In this document: one piece after another, positions 18,819-26,777 of the stretch
Layout of the letters: each line of letters begins with the position of its first letter
Numbering within the stretch: the stretch's first letter is position 1
NCBI RefSeq assembly: GCF_028416635.1
Contig: NZ_CP114013.1
Span: 5,642,001 to 5,706,000, forward strand
Reading direction: 5' to 3'
DNA: 64,000 bases
Source: Baekduia alba
GTDB lineage: Bacteria; Actinomycetota; Thermoleophilia; Solirubrobacterales; Solirubrobacteraceae
Program-made: the position numbers and the translations under genes
Notes under the pieces: model-generated
What the model saw: only the letters and a program-made list of their open reading frames with translations
Told to the model about the DNA's origin: nothing
The model's database searches: none

Positions 18819-19753
18819 CGCAGGTCCCGTCCGGTCAGGTGCACGAACACGTCCTCCAGCGTCCCTTCGATGCGGCGCAGGTCCAAGACGCGCGCGCCAC
18901 CGGCCTCGGCCGCGGCGATCGCCGCGCCCGGCGCGACGTCGGCCCCGTAGATCCGCGCCTTGAACTGCCCGTCGCCGTCGGGCTCGGTCTCGACCTCGCC
19001 CAAGGACCCCAACGCGGCGGCCGGGTCGTCGGCGACCTCGAGCCGCACCTCCAGGCCCTCGGCGCCCGGCAGGACGCGGCGCAGGCCGCGCGGCGTGTCC
19101 GAGGCGATGACCTTGCCATGGTCGACGATCGCGATCCGGTCGCAGAGCCGGTCGGCCTCGGCCATGTCGTGCGTGGTCAGCAGCAGCGTGACGCCGCGCG
19201 CCTTCAGCGCCTCCATCTGGTCCCAGAGGAACAGGCGCGACTGCGGGTCCAGGCCGGTCGTCGGCTCGTCGAGGAACAGCACGCGCGGGTCGTGCATGAG
19301 GGCGCGGGCGATGATCAGCCGCTGCGCCATGCCGCCCGAGTAGTTGTCGACGCGGTCGTCGCCGCGGCCCTGCAGCCCGAAGCGCTCGAGCATCTCCCGC
19401 GCGCGCACGTTGCGCTCGCGGCGCCCGTAGCCGAAGTAGGCGGCGTGGAAGGTCAGGTTCTCCAGCGCGCTGAGCGAGCGGTCCAGGTTCGCCCGCTGCG
19501 GCACGACCGCGATGCGCAGCTTCGCCGCGACGGGATCGGCGACGACGTCGACGCCGTCGACCACGACCGAGCCCGACGTCGGCCGCACCCGCGTCGTCAT
19601 CGTCCCGATCGTCGTGGTCTTGCCCGCCCCGTTGGGGCCGAGCAGGCCGAAGACCTCGCCCTCCTCGACCCGGAACGACACGCCGGCCACCGCCTCGCTC
19701 TTCGCCCCCGCGTAGCGCTTGCGCAGGTCGGCGACGTCGATGATCGGAGGCAC
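18815..19753 (-). CDS. ABC transporter ATP-binding protein (DrrA-like)
   Basis: 312 residues: Walker A GPNGAGKTTT (about 39-48), signature YSGGMAQRLIIARAL, Walker B VLFLDEPTTGLD, switch His LLTTHDM, and the extra C-terminal domain of DrrA/CcmA proteins. GTG start at 19753 placed 6 nt after CATAGT. A 10-bp palindrome TGACATGTCA overlaps the promoter, but the neighbouring two-component genes are a separate unit. Confidence 0.93.
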   Translation of the reverse strand: MPPIIDVADLRKRYAGAKSEAVAGVSFRVEEGEVFGLLGPNGAGKTTTIGTMTTRVRPTSGSVVVDGVDVVADPVAAKLRIAVVPQRANLDRSLSALENLTFHAAYFGYGRRERNVRAREMLERFGLQGRGDDRVDNYSGGMAQRLIIARALMHDPRVLFLDEPTTGLDPQSRLFLWDQMEALKARGVTLLLTTHDMAEADRLCDRIAIVDHGKVIASDTPRGLRRVLPGAEGLEVRLEVADDPAAALGSLGEVETEPDGDGQFKARIYGADVAPGAAIAAAEAGGARVLDLRRIEGTLEDVFVHLTGRDLR

Positions 19754-19759
19754 CGATCA

Positions 19760-19773
19760 ACTATGACATGTCA
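19760..19773 (-). promoter_or_regulatory. -10 element and overlapping palindrome before the ABC exporter operon
   Basis: Minus-strand CATAGT (19760-19765) lies 6 nt from the GTG start. The perfect palindrome TGACATGTCA (19764-19773) covers its upstream edge, a position suited to repression by a dimeric (e.g. TetR-like) regulator. Confidence 0.5.
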
Positions 19774-19858
19774 GAAATGACCCGCGGCCGGCACGCACTG
19801 CGCGGAGAGCCCGTCGATCCGCTGCGGCAGCGGCTCGCGCCGCTACAGACGCTTCGCG

Positions 19859-20536
19859 CTAGGCCGCGAAGCGGTAGCCGACGCCCGAATCGGTCCGGAT
19901 GTAGCGATGGCCGTCGGCCGGCTCGATCTTGCGGCGCAGGTTGGCGAGGTGGCCGCGCAGGACGCTCACGTCGTCGGCGTACTCGGGGCCCCAGACCTCG
20001 ACCAGCAGCGCGCGGTGGGTCATCAGCCGGCCGCGGTTGCGCGCCAGCGCCTCCAGCAGCCGGAACTCGATCGGCGTGAGGTGGACCTCGGCCCCGTCGC
20101 GCGTGACCGTGTGCGCGGCGAGGTCGATCTCCAGGCCCTCGGCGACGATGCGCGGCTCGGTCGCGGTCGCCGGACCGACGCGGCGCAGCGCCGCCTCCAG
20201 GCGCGCGATCAGCTCACGCGCGCCGAACGGCTTGGTCACGTAGTCGTCGGCGCCGGCCTCCAGCGCGCGGACCTTCGCGTCCTCCTCGCCGACCGCGGAG
20301 AGCACGATGATCGGCATCGGCGACCAGCTCCGGATCTCGCGGCAGACTTCCACGCCGTCGCCGTCGGGCAGGACGAGGTCGAGGATCGCGGCGTCGGGCG
20401 GATGGACGGCCGCCCGATCCAACGCCTCCTCGGCGGTCTGGGCGGGCACGGCCTCGAAGCCGGCCTCGCGCAGGATCACCTTCAGCGCCCGCAGGATCTG
20501 GGGCTCGTCGTCGCAGACCAGGATGCGACGGCTCAT
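19859..20536 (-). CDS. OmpR-type response regulator, KdpE-like
   Basis: 225 residues: a receiver domain (acidic DDE near residue 10, phospho-acceptor Asp in AAILDLVLPDGDG, conserved Lys in YVTKPFGARELIAR) and a winged helix (HLTPIEFRLLEALARN to YIRTDSGVGYRF). Closest in character to KdpE. The ATG at 20536 overlaps the kinase stop (ATGA). No kdpFABC genes are near, so the regulon may be something else, perhaps the co-transcribed TauE/SafE pair (inference). Confidence 0.92.
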   Translation of the reverse strand: MSRRILVCDDEPQILRALKVILREAGFEAVPAQTAEEALDRAAVHPPDAAILDLVLPDGDGVEVCREIRSWSPMPIIVLSAVGEEDAKVRALEAGADDYVTKPFGARELIARLEAALRRVGPATATEPRIVAEGLEIDLAAHTVTRDGAEVHLTPIEFRLLEALARNRGRLMTHRALLVEVWGPEYADDVSVLRGHLANLRRKIEPADGHRYIRTDSGVGYRFAA

Positions 20537-21888
20537 GGCAACGGGAACTCCACCACGAACGACGCGCCCTGGCCCGGCAGCGACTCGACGCGCACGGTCC
20601 CGCCGTTGGCCTCCACGAACCCGCGGACGATCGCGAGGCCCAGGCCGGAGCCGGTCGCGGTCGGGCTCGCGTCGTCGCCGCGGTAGAACGGCGTGAAGAT
20701 CCGCGCCTGCTCGCCCTGCGGGATGCCGGGCCCGCGATCGACCACCCGCACGACCATGCGCGGCCCGACGGCGCGGGCGCGCACGCTGACCGGCTGGCCG
20801 CCGCCGTGGGCGAGCGCGTTCTCCATCAGGTTGGCGAACGCGCGCTCGAGCTGGACGGCGTCGGCGCGCAGCGGCGGGAGGTCGCGGTCGAGCTGGAGCG
20901 TGATCAGGTGCGCGGGCGCCGCGGGCGCCAGCTCGTCGCGCGCCGCGGTCAGGACCTCGGCGACGTCGATGCTGTCGACGCGCGGCTCCGCCTCCCCCGC
21001 CTCCAGGCGGCTCAAGTCCAACAACTTGCCGATCAGGCGCTCCAGGCGGGCGCCTTCGGCGACGATCGCGCCGCTCAGCGCGGCGCGGTCCTCGTCGTCG
21101 AGCGCCGGCGAGCCGAGCGCCTCGCCGCTGGTGACCATGGCGGTCAGCGGGGAGCGCAGGTCGTGGGAGACCGCGCGCAGGATGGCGGTCTTGAGGTCGT
21201 CGCTGCGCCGCAGCGCGGTGGTCTCGACAACCTCGTCGAGCAGCCGGTCCCGCTCGATCGCGCTGGTCAGGATCGTCTCCAGCGCGGGGACGATCCGCTC
21301 GCGGACGCGGGCGTCGACGGCGGGCGCAAGCGGCGCGGGCAGGACGAGCGTGCAGGCGCCGTCGCCCACCGGGTAGCTGCTGGCGCGGTCTGGCGCCGTG
21401 GGCGGCGCGCCCAGGACCAGCTGAGCCGACGGCAGCGCCAGCGCGAGCGCGATCTGGTGCGCGGTCTGGGCGAGGCCGTCCTGGAGGCGCGCGCCGCCGA
21501 GCAGGGCGCGCGCGGCCGTGGCGGACAGGTCGGCCTCCTCGCGCCGGTGCGTGGCCTCGATCGCCCGCGCCCGCGCCAGCTCGGCGACCATGCTCACCGC
21601 CGTCGCGACAGCCAGGAACGCCAGCAGGCCGACGAGGTTCTCGCTCGAGGAGATCGTAAAGCGCCCCGTCGGCGGGATGTGGAAGAAGTTGTAGGCCACC
21701 GCGCTGACCACGGCGGCCGCGACGCCGGCCCGGAACCCCCAGAGCGTCGCGACGACGAGGACGACGAGCAGGTAGACGACGCCGAGCGAGAGGACCGGCG
21801 CGATCTCGCGCAGGCCGAAGACGACTCCGGTGGCCAGCGCGATCCCGGCGACCGCGACGATCAGCGGCGCCAGTGGCGAGCGCCTCAT
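20533..21888 (-). CDS. KdpD-like sensor histidine kinase (DUF4118) without the KdpD/USP N-terminus
   Basis: 451 residues: four N-terminal membrane helices (DUF4118, about 6-110), a linker/GAF-like part, HisKA (RAVSHDLRSPLTAMVTSGE) and HATPase (N-box FANLMENALAHGG, G1 VVDRGPGIP, G2 GSGLGLAIV). Full KdpD has about 370 additional N-terminal residues, including the USP domain; those are absent, so K+ or c-di-AMP sensing cannot be assumed. Start at 21888 overlaps the TauE/SafE stop (ATGA). Confidence 0.9.
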   Translation of the reverse strand: MRRSPLAPLIVAVAGIALATGVVFGLREIAPVLSLGVVYLLVVLVVATLWGFRAGVAAAVVSAVAYNFFHIPPTGRFTISSSENLVGLLAFLAVATAVSMVAELARARAIEATHRREEADLSATAARALLGGARLQDGLAQTAHQIALALALPSAQLVLGAPPTAPDRASSYPVGDGACTLVLPAPLAPAVDARVRERIVPALETILTSAIERDRLLDEVVETTALRRSDDLKTAILRAVSHDLRSPLTAMVTSGEALGSPALDDEDRAALSGAIVAEGARLERLIGKLLDLSRLEAGEAEPRVDSIDVAEVLTAARDELAPAAPAHLITLQLDRDLPPLRADAVQLERAFANLMENALAHGGGQPVSVRARAVGPRMVVRVVDRGPGIPQGEQARIFTPFYRGDDASPTATGSGLGLAIVRGFVEANGGTVRVESLPGQGASFVVEFPLP

Positions 21889-22268
21889 GCCGCCTCCTCG
21901 GGCGCCGGCTCGGCGAGCGCCCGGCGCGTCATCTGCCACGCGACGTACAACATCAACAACGCGAACAGCACCTCGGTCAGGCGCTCGGGGATCGCGTTGA
22001 CGATGGCCACGCCGCCGATCGCGCCGGGGATCGCGAGCACGCCGAGGACGATCGCCTCGCGCAGCCGCAGGTTCCCGTAGCGCTTCTGGTTGGCCGCCCC
22101 GACCAGCGCCACCGGGATGATCGCCAGCAGCGACGTCGCCTCGGCATCGACCTGGGCGAGGTCGAGGAACAGCACCAGCGCCGGGACGAACAGGATCCCG
22201 CCGCCGACGCCGAGCATCCCGGCGACGACGCCCGCGGCGAAGCCCACGGCGATGGCCCCTCCGCTCAT
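21885..22268 (-). CDS. Half-size TauE/SafE family permease (second of pair)
   Basis: 127 residues, one TauE/SafE repeat: GFAAGVVAGMLGVGGGILFV is the characteristic glycine-rich segment. The ordinary protein is about 250 residues with two such repeats, so this and the gene at 22442 look like a split pair forming a heterodimer (inference). It is reached by translation through three mini-ORFs; its ATG at 22268 overlaps the stop of the last mini-ORF, and its stop overlaps the kinase start. Substrate (sulfite, sulfoacetate or another organic anion) unknown. Confidence 0.85.
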   Translation of the reverse strand: MSGGAIAVGFAAGVVAGMLGVGGGILFVPALVLFLDLAQVDAEATSLLAIIPVALVGAANQKRYGNLRLREAIVLGVLAIPGAIGGVAIVNAIPERLTEVLFALLMLYVAWQMTRRALAEPAPEEAA

Positions 22269-22327
22269 GCCAGAGACCAGGTGTCGAGGGTGCGCCACGG
22301 CGCTGGGCGGCTGTGCGGCGAGCTCAT
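22265..22327 (-). CDS. Mini-ORF C, 20 aa, stop-start coupled
   Basis: Same 20-residue peptide as mini-ORF B. Its TGA overlaps the ATG of the second TauE/SafE gene, which keeps ribosome re-initiation continuous across the array. Confidence 0.5.
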   Translation of the reverse strand: MSSPHSRPAPWRTLDTWSLA

Positions 22328-22386
22328 GCCAGAGACCAGGTGTCGAGGGTGCGCCACGGCGCTGGGCGGCTGTGCGGCGAGCTCAT
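22324..22386 (-). CDS. Mini-ORF B, 20 aa, stop-start coupled
   Basis: Encodes MSSPHSRPAPWRTLDTWSLA, overlapping mini-ORF A and mini-ORF C by ATGA on either side. Identical peptide to mini-ORF C; differs from A at two residues (Ser3 for Ala, Pro8 for Arg). Confidence 0.5.
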   Translation of the reverse strand: MSSPHSRPAPWRTLDTWSLA

Positions 22387-22445
22387 GCCAGAGACCAGGT
22401 GTCGAGGGTGCGCCACGGCGCTCGGCGGCTGTGCGGCGCGCTCAT
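22383..22445 (-). CDS. Mini-ORF A, 20 aa, stop-start coupled
   Basis: Encodes MSAPHSRRAPWRTLDTWSLA. Its ATG (22443-22445) overlaps the stop of the first TauE/SafE gene, and its stop overlaps the ATG of mini-ORF B. Two Trp and three Arg in 20 residues; no membrane segment. Whether the peptide itself functions, or only its translation, is unknown. Confidence 0.5.
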   Translation of the reverse strand: MSAPHSRRAPWRTLDTWSLA

Positions 22446-22831
22446 GGGATCAGGAGCGTGATCGCCACGACCACCATCAGCGCCGCGAACAGCAGCGACA
22501 CCGCGCGCGGGTCCACGCGCTGCTGCAGCGCGGTCCCGGCCAGGACGCCGGCGACCGCCGGCACGCCGACCTGGAGCCCGTCGCCGACGTGCACGTTGCC
22601 GTAGGCGCCCTGGGTCAGCATCGCGGCGGCGGCGATCACGACGATCGCGGCCAGCGAGGTCCCGGTCGCCTCGCGCGTCCCGTAGCCGAGCCACAGCACG
22701 AGCAGCGGCACGATCACCGTTCCGCCGCCGACGCCGAAGAGGCCGCTGAACAGTCCGGCACCGGTACCGATGACGGCGAGGCGCAAGGTGCGTTGCGCGC
22801 CGCCGGCCAGCTGCGGGTCAGGGCGCGGCAT
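22442..22831 (-). CDS. Half-size TauE/SafE family permease (first of pair)
   Basis: 129 residues with the repeat signature GTGAGLFSGLFGVGGGTVIV and four hydrophobic stretches. Complements the 127-residue protein at 21885. First gene of a minus-strand unit that includes the mini-ORFs, the second TauE half, the KdpD-like kinase and the KdpE-like regulator, every junction being an ATGA overlap. The ATG at 22831 lies 6 nt after TATCAT, so leaderless. Confidence 0.85.
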   Translation of the reverse strand: MPRPDPQLAGGAQRTLRLAVIGTGAGLFSGLFGVGGGTVIVPLLVLWLGYGTREATGTSLAAIVVIAAAAMLTQGAYGNVHVGDGLQVGVPAVAGVLAGTALQQRVDPRAVSLLFAALMVVVAITLLIP

Positions 22832-22836
22832 GCTGC

Positions 22837-22843
22837 GATGATA
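22837..22843. promoter_or_regulatory. Shared bidirectional -10 between TauE/SafE and otsB
   Basis: GATGATA: minus-strand TATCAT (22838-22843) is 6 nt from the ATG at 22831; plus-strand GATGAT (22837-22842) is 6 nt from the GTG at 22849. Only 17 bp separate the two start codons. Confidence 0.55.
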
Positions 22844-22848
22844 GGTGC

Positions 22849-23655
22849 GTGCCCCCTGCCGCGACCCTCGACGACGTCCTCGCGCCGTTGCTGGCCGATC
22901 CCGCGCGCGCCGCGGTCCTGCTGGACATCGACGGAACGCTCGCCCCGATCGTCCGCCATGCCGACGACGCCCACGTGCCCGAGCCGACGCGCCTGCCGCT
23001 GATCGCCATCGCCAAGCGCTACGGGTTGGTCGCGTGCGTGTCCGGCCGCCAGGCGACGACCGCCCGCCGGATCGTGTCGCTCGGCTCGATCACCTACGTC
23101 GGGAACCACGGGGCCGAGATCCTGCGCGGCGGCCAGACGACGCCCGAGATCGCGCCGGAGATCGCCGAGTGGGCGCGCAAGGTCCGCGCCTTCGGCGTGG
23201 GCGAGCTGCGGGGCGAGGAGCTGCACCGGCTGCGCGTGCGCGGCGAGGACAAGGACGTCATCTTCGGCTTCCACTGGCGCGGCGCGCCCGACGAGGAGTC
23301 CGCGGAGGCGGCCGCCCGCGCGGTGGCGGAGCGCGCCGAGGCCGCCGGCTTCGTGACCCACTGGGGGCGCAAGATCCTCGAGGTTCGGCCGCCCGTCGCG
23401 TTGAACAAGGGGTTGGGCGTGGGCGCGCTGCTTGAGGCGACGCCGGTCGACGTGGCGCTGTACGCGGGCGACGACCGGACCGACATCGACGCCTTCGACG
23501 CGCTCCGGGCGGCGGTCGCCGCCGGGACGCTGCGCGAGGCGATCTGCATCGGCGTTGCCTCGGACGAGACGCCGCGCGAGCTCGAGGAGGCCGCGGACAT
23601 CCTGGTGGATGGGCCTCTGGGCGTGCGCGGCGTGCTCGAGACGCTCGCCGGATGA
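22849..23655 (+). CDS. otsB: Trehalose-6-phosphate phosphatase
   Basis: Dephosphorylates trehalose-6-phosphate. 268 residues, HAD fold: motif I LLDIDGTLAPI (nucleophile Asp about 26), CVSGRQATT with conserved Ser, YVGNHGAEIL, and motif IV ALYAGDDRTDIDAF. GTG start at 22849 placed 6 nt after the -10. No otsA synthase gene is adjacent. The ATGA at its end couples it to the following membrane protein gene. Confidence 0.93.
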   Translation: MPPAATLDDVLAPLLADPARAAVLLDIDGTLAPIVRHADDAHVPEPTRLPLIAIAKRYGLVACVSGRQATTARRIVSLGSITYVGNHGAEILRGGQTTPEIAPEIAEWARKVRAFGVGELRGEELHRLRVRGEDKDVIFGFHWRGAPDEESAEAAARAVAERAEAAGFVTHWGRKILEVRPPVALNKGLGVGALLEATPVDVALYAGDDRTDIDAFDALRAAVAAGTLREAICIGVASDETPRELEEAADILVDGPLGVRGVLETLAG

Positions 23656-24182
23656 GGTTCGTCGACTTCCTGCGCGCGACGGTCCTCCTGAGCGGCGGCG
23701 CGGCGACCACGCTGGCCGTGCTGACGCTCGTCGCCGCGACGCGCGACCAGGACGACACGCTGGCGCTGGTCGCGACCGGCTGGTGGGTCGCCGCGACGCT
23801 GGTCGGGTCGTTCGTCGGCCGGCGCAACGAGATCAACCCGCCGATCGCGAGGCTGCTGGCCGACGCGAAGGCCGGCACGATGATGCCCGAGGTCCGGCCG
23901 GGCGCGACGGTCGTCAACCGCCTGTGGCCGCTGTTCGTGGTGGTCATCGCCGCGGTCGCCCTGTCGTTCCTGGGTCCGCAGATCCCGGGCATCGCGGCCG
24001 GCTTCACGATCATCTGGGCGCTGGCGTGGCGGCGGCAGGAGTCGGCGGTCTCGGCGATCGAGGAGCGCGACGGCGTCACGTTCTTCGTCGAGCGGACCTC
24101 GCCGTTCCGCGCCGTGCAGCTGATCCGGCTGCCCGGGTTCCGGCGCGAGCGGCCGACGATCAACGGCGTCGGCCCCTCCTAG
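23652..24182 (+). CDS. Membrane protein, function unknown
   Basis: 176 residues; hydrophobic segments about 9-28, 39-56, 92-107 and 110-124, then a soluble C-terminus (FFVERTSPFRAVQLIRLPG). No recognised family. Translationally coupled to otsB by ATGA; its 3' end overlaps the convergent DUF554 gene by 4 bp. Confidence 0.75.
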   Translation: MRFVDFLRATVLLSGGAATTLAVLTLVAATRDQDDTLALVATGWWVAATLVGSFVGRRNEINPPIARLLADAKAGTMMPEVRPGATVVNRLWPLFVVVIAAVALSFLGPQIPGIAAGFTIIWALAWRRQESAVSAIEERDGVTFFVERTSPFRAVQLIRLPGFRRERPTINGVGPS

Positions 24183-24880
24183 AAGATCGACGCGATGCCC
24201 GCGATCGCGGGCGCGAACAGCAGGGCCGGGAGGAAGTTGCCGACCTTGACGTCCTGGATGTCCAGGAGCTTGAGCGCGAGGCCGATGATCAGGATCCCGC
24301 CGGCGCTGGTCATCGAGAGCAGCGCGTCGCTGCCGTCGGTGAGGATGTTGTCGAACAGCCCGGCGCCCAGCGTCAGCGCGCCCTGGTAGACGAAGACGCT
24401 GATGGCGCTCAGCGCGACGCCCCAGCCGAGCGAGGCGGCGAGCGCGACCGAGGCGAAGCCGTCGAGCAGGGCCTTGGTGTAGAGCGTGTCGTGGTTTCCG
24501 GTCAGGCCGTCCTGGATCGAGCCGACGACCGCGAGCGCGCCGACGCAGAAGACGAGGCTGGCGGTGAAGAACCCCTCCGAGACGGTGGACTCCGCGTCGC
24601 CGCGGCTCAGCGCCTTCTGCGCGCGGTCGCCGACGGCCGCGAGGCGGTCCTCGATCCGCAGCGCCTCGCCGGCCAGGCCGCCGAGCAGGACGCCGCCGAG
24701 GACGAAGAGCGGGTTGGTGTCGCGCCACGCGAGCGCGTTGTCGATGCCGATGACGAGCACGACGAGGCCCAGCCCGTGGAGGATCCGCGTCTGCAGCTGC
24801 TGCGAGAGGCGGCCACCGACGAGCTCCCCGATCAGGGTGCCCAGGAGGATCGCGCCGACGTTGACGAGCGTGCCTTGCAT
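24179..24880 (-). CDS. DUF554 domain-containing membrane protein
   Basis: 233 residues, multipass. GTLVNVGAILLGTLIGELVG at the N-terminus, VLVIGIDNALAW, GGVLLGGLAGEALRIEDRL and SAGGILIIGLALKLLDI are the recurring DUF554 (YdfK-like) motifs. Function unknown. The start at 24880 is the ATG that begins the recognised domain. Divergent from the glycosyltransferase with 24 bp between start codons. Confidence 0.9.
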   Translation of the reverse strand: MQGTLVNVGAILLGTLIGELVGGRLSQQLQTRILHGLGLVVLVIGIDNALAWRDTNPLFVLGGVLLGGLAGEALRIEDRLAAVGDRAQKALSRGDAESTVSEGFFTASLVFCVGALAVVGSIQDGLTGNHDTLYTKALLDGFASVALAASLGWGVALSAISVFVYQGALTLGAGLFDNILTDGSDALLSMTSAGGILIIGLALKLLDIQDVKVGNFLPALLFAPAIAGIASIF

Positions 24881-24904
24881 GCGGGCGCGAGAGAATGGCA
24901 GGAG

Positions 24905-25915
24905 ATGGCTTCGTTGGACGTCCTGATCGTCGGCCTCGGGTCCACGCACGGGCTGCGTGCGGCCGAGGACGAGCTCGCCGGATCGCTGCTGCGCGCGGGC
25001 GCGGACGCGATGCTGGTCCGCGCCGAGCGGCCGCGCGAGGTCCGGACGCTGGCGCTGACCGATCTGATGTGGGCGCGCGCCGCGCGGCGGGCCGCGGTGG
25101 AGTCGCTGGCGGAGGCGGCGCCACGGGCCGTCGTGTACTCGACCACGACCGCGGCGCTGCTGTGGCCGCAGCCGGGCGCGGTGCGCTTCGACGCGCCGGC
25201 GGCAGGCAACCGGCCGGGGCGCCACGGCGTGTGGCAGCGGCCGGTGGAGCGGCGGCGCCTGCGCGAGGCGCCGCTCCTGGTGCCCCAGGACGCGGGCGCG
25301 CTGGTCGAGGCCGGGTCGCCGACGACCGAGAGCGTGATCGTGCCGATCCCCGTGGAGCCGTCGGACGGCGGCGCCGGCGGCGTGCGCGACATCGCGGCGC
25401 TGACCTACGCGACCAACCCCTACAAGAAGGGTCTGGACCGGGTTCTGGCGGCGTGGGAGGCGGTGCGGCGCGAGGACGAGGAGCTCGTCGTCGCCGGGCT
25501 GCGCGGGCCGGACCGCCCGGGCGTGCGATACGCCGGGACGCTGGACCACGACGACTACCGCGCGCTGCTGCGCCGCGCGCGGGTCTACGTGACCGCCCCG
25601 CGCCGCGAGGACTACGGGATCGCGCAGCTCGAGGCGCTGGCCGACGGGACGCGGGTCGTGACGACCCCGGCGCCCGGCCCGTACGCGGCGCTGCCGCTGC
25701 TGGCCGGCGTGGGCGCCGAGGACGGCGCGCCGGTCGGCTGGGTCGCGGACCCGTCGCCGGCGGCGCTGGGCGCGGCGGTGCGCGCGGCGCTGGACGACGC
25801 GACCGACGACGCCGTCTACGCCGACCGCGCGCTGGCCGCGATCGCCCCGTTCCGGCGGGCGGCCGTCGACCGGACGGTCGCCGAGGAGCTGCTGCCGCGG
25901 CTGCTGCGGCCCTGA
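24905..25915 (+). CDS. Glycosyltransferase family 1/4 protein
   Basis: 336 residues, GT-B type. The C-terminal half has the nucleotide-sugar region: ALTYATNPYKKGLDRVLAAW, VYVTAPRREDYGIAQLEALA (the E-x7-E type segment) and RVVTTPAPGPYAALPLL. The N-terminal acceptor domain begins LDVLIVGLGSTHGLRAAEDE. The start at 24905 follows a GGAG motif (24901-24904) that directly abuts it and a weak GAGAAT. Acceptor and donor unknown. Confidence 0.85.
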   Translation: MASLDVLIVGLGSTHGLRAAEDELAGSLLRAGADAMLVRAERPREVRTLALTDLMWARAARRAAVESLAEAAPRAVVYSTTTAALLWPQPGAVRFDAPAAGNRPGRHGVWQRPVERRRLREAPLLVPQDAGALVEAGSPTTESVIVPIPVEPSDGGAGGVRDIAALTYATNPYKKGLDRVLAAWEAVRREDEELVVAGLRGPDRPGVRYAGTLDHDDYRALLRRARVYVTAPRREDYGIAQLEALADGTRVVTTPAPGPYAALPLLAGVGAEDGAPVGWVADPSPAALGAAVRAALDDATDDAVYADRALAAIAPFRRAAVDRTVAEELLPRLLRP

Positions 25916-25931
25916 CGCGCCGGACGCCGGT

Positions 25932-25937
25932 TAGGCT
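25932..25937 (+). promoter_or_regulatory. -10 TAGGCT for a leaderless SDR transcript
   Basis: TAGGCT followed by 6 nt and the ATG at 25944; no Shine-Dalgarno sequence. Confidence 0.5.
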
Positions 25938-25943
25938 CGGGCG

Positions 25944-26777
25944 ATGAGCGGTCCTGTGGTCCTGATCACCGGTGCGACGCGGGGCATCGGCGCCGCGGCC
26001 GCGGTCGAGCTGGCACGGCGCGGCGCCGAGGTCGCGATCGTCGGGCGCGAGCCCGAGCGGGTGGCCGCGACCGCGCAGCAGGCGCGGGCCGCCGGCGGCG
26101 GCGCGGCCGTGCACGAGCACGTCGCCGACCTTGCGCGGGTCGACGAGGTGCGGCGGCTCGCGGCGGAGGTGCTGGACCGCCATCCCCGCCTCGACGTCCT
26201 CGCCAACAACGCGGGGGCGATGTTCACGGCGCGCCACGTCACGCCCGACGGCTTCGAGCAGACCTTCGCGCTCAACCACCTCGCGCCGTTCCTGCTGACG
26301 TCGCTGCTGCGCGAGCGGCTGGCGGGCGGGCGCGTCGTCACGACGGCCAGCGACGCGCACGGCGCGGGCGAGCTCGACTTCGACGACCTGCCGTTCGAGC
26401 GCCGGCCGTTTCGCGCGATGCGCGTCTACGGCACCACCAAGTTGATGAACATCCTCTTCACGCGCGAGCTCGCCAAGCGGGCGCCGGAGCTCTGCGCGAC
26501 GTGCTTCCACCCGGGCGTCGTGCGCACCGGGTTCGGCAAGAACGACGGGCTGCTCTACCGCGCCGGGCTGACCGCGCTGGGCCCGTTCCTGCGCTCGCCG
26601 GCCAAGGGCGCGCGGTCGCTGGTCTGGCTCGCGCTCGACCCGGCGGCGGCGTCGATCAGCGGCGCCTACGTGGTCGACGAGAAGGTGCGCGAGCCGTCGG
26701 CCGCCGCCCGCGACGACGCGCTGGCCGAGGGCCTCTGGGACCGCACCGAGGCGCTGCTGCTCACCGCAGCTGCCTGA
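25944..26777 (+). CDS. SDR family NAD(P)-dependent oxidoreductase
   Basis: 277 residues of the retinol-dehydrogenase-like classical SDR group: cofactor loop TGATRGIGAAAAVEL (8-22), NNAGAMF (about 90), catalytic Ser near TTASDAHG, and YGTTKLMNILF (Tyr-x3-Lys, about 160). Substrate unknown. Its end overlaps the convergent LysE gene by 17 bp. Confidence 0.92.
   Translation: MSGPVVLITGATRGIGAAAAVELARRGAEVAIVGREPERVAATAQQARAAGGGAAVHEHVADLARVDEVRRLAAEVLDRHPRLDVLANNAGAMFTARHVTPDGFEQTFALNHLAPFLLTSLLRERLAGGRVVTTASDAHGAGELDFDDLPFERRPFRAMRVYGTTKLMNILFTRELAKRAPELCATCFHPGVVRTGFGKNDGLLYRAGLTALGPFLRSPAKGARSLVWLALDPAAASISGAYVVDEKVREPSAAARDDALAEGLWDRTEALLLTAAA

Larger units (their letters stand above)
22265..22445 (-). 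repeat. Three tandem 59-bp repeats between two TauE/SafE genes
   Basis: Period 59 bp: TCATGCCAGAGACC begins at 22265, 22324 and 22383, with a fourth partial TCATG at 22442. Copies 1 and 2 are identical over nearly the whole unit; copy 3 differs at a few bases. On the minus strand each unit is an ORF of 20 codons plus stop (63 nt) overlapping the next by ATGA, and 63-4 = 59 is exactly the repeat period. Confidence 0.95.

Noticed and set aside
19819-19833. CCGCTG-CGG-CAGCGG hairpin after the response regulator gene as terminator
   Set aside because: A short stem without a T-run; such stems are frequent by chance at this GC content.
19859-21888. Potassium-responsive kdp operon
   Set aside because: The kinase lacks the KdpD and USP domains and no kdpFABC genes are present.
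22265-22445. CRISPR array
   Set aside because: The units are directly abutting, with no variable spacers, only three copies and no cas genes.
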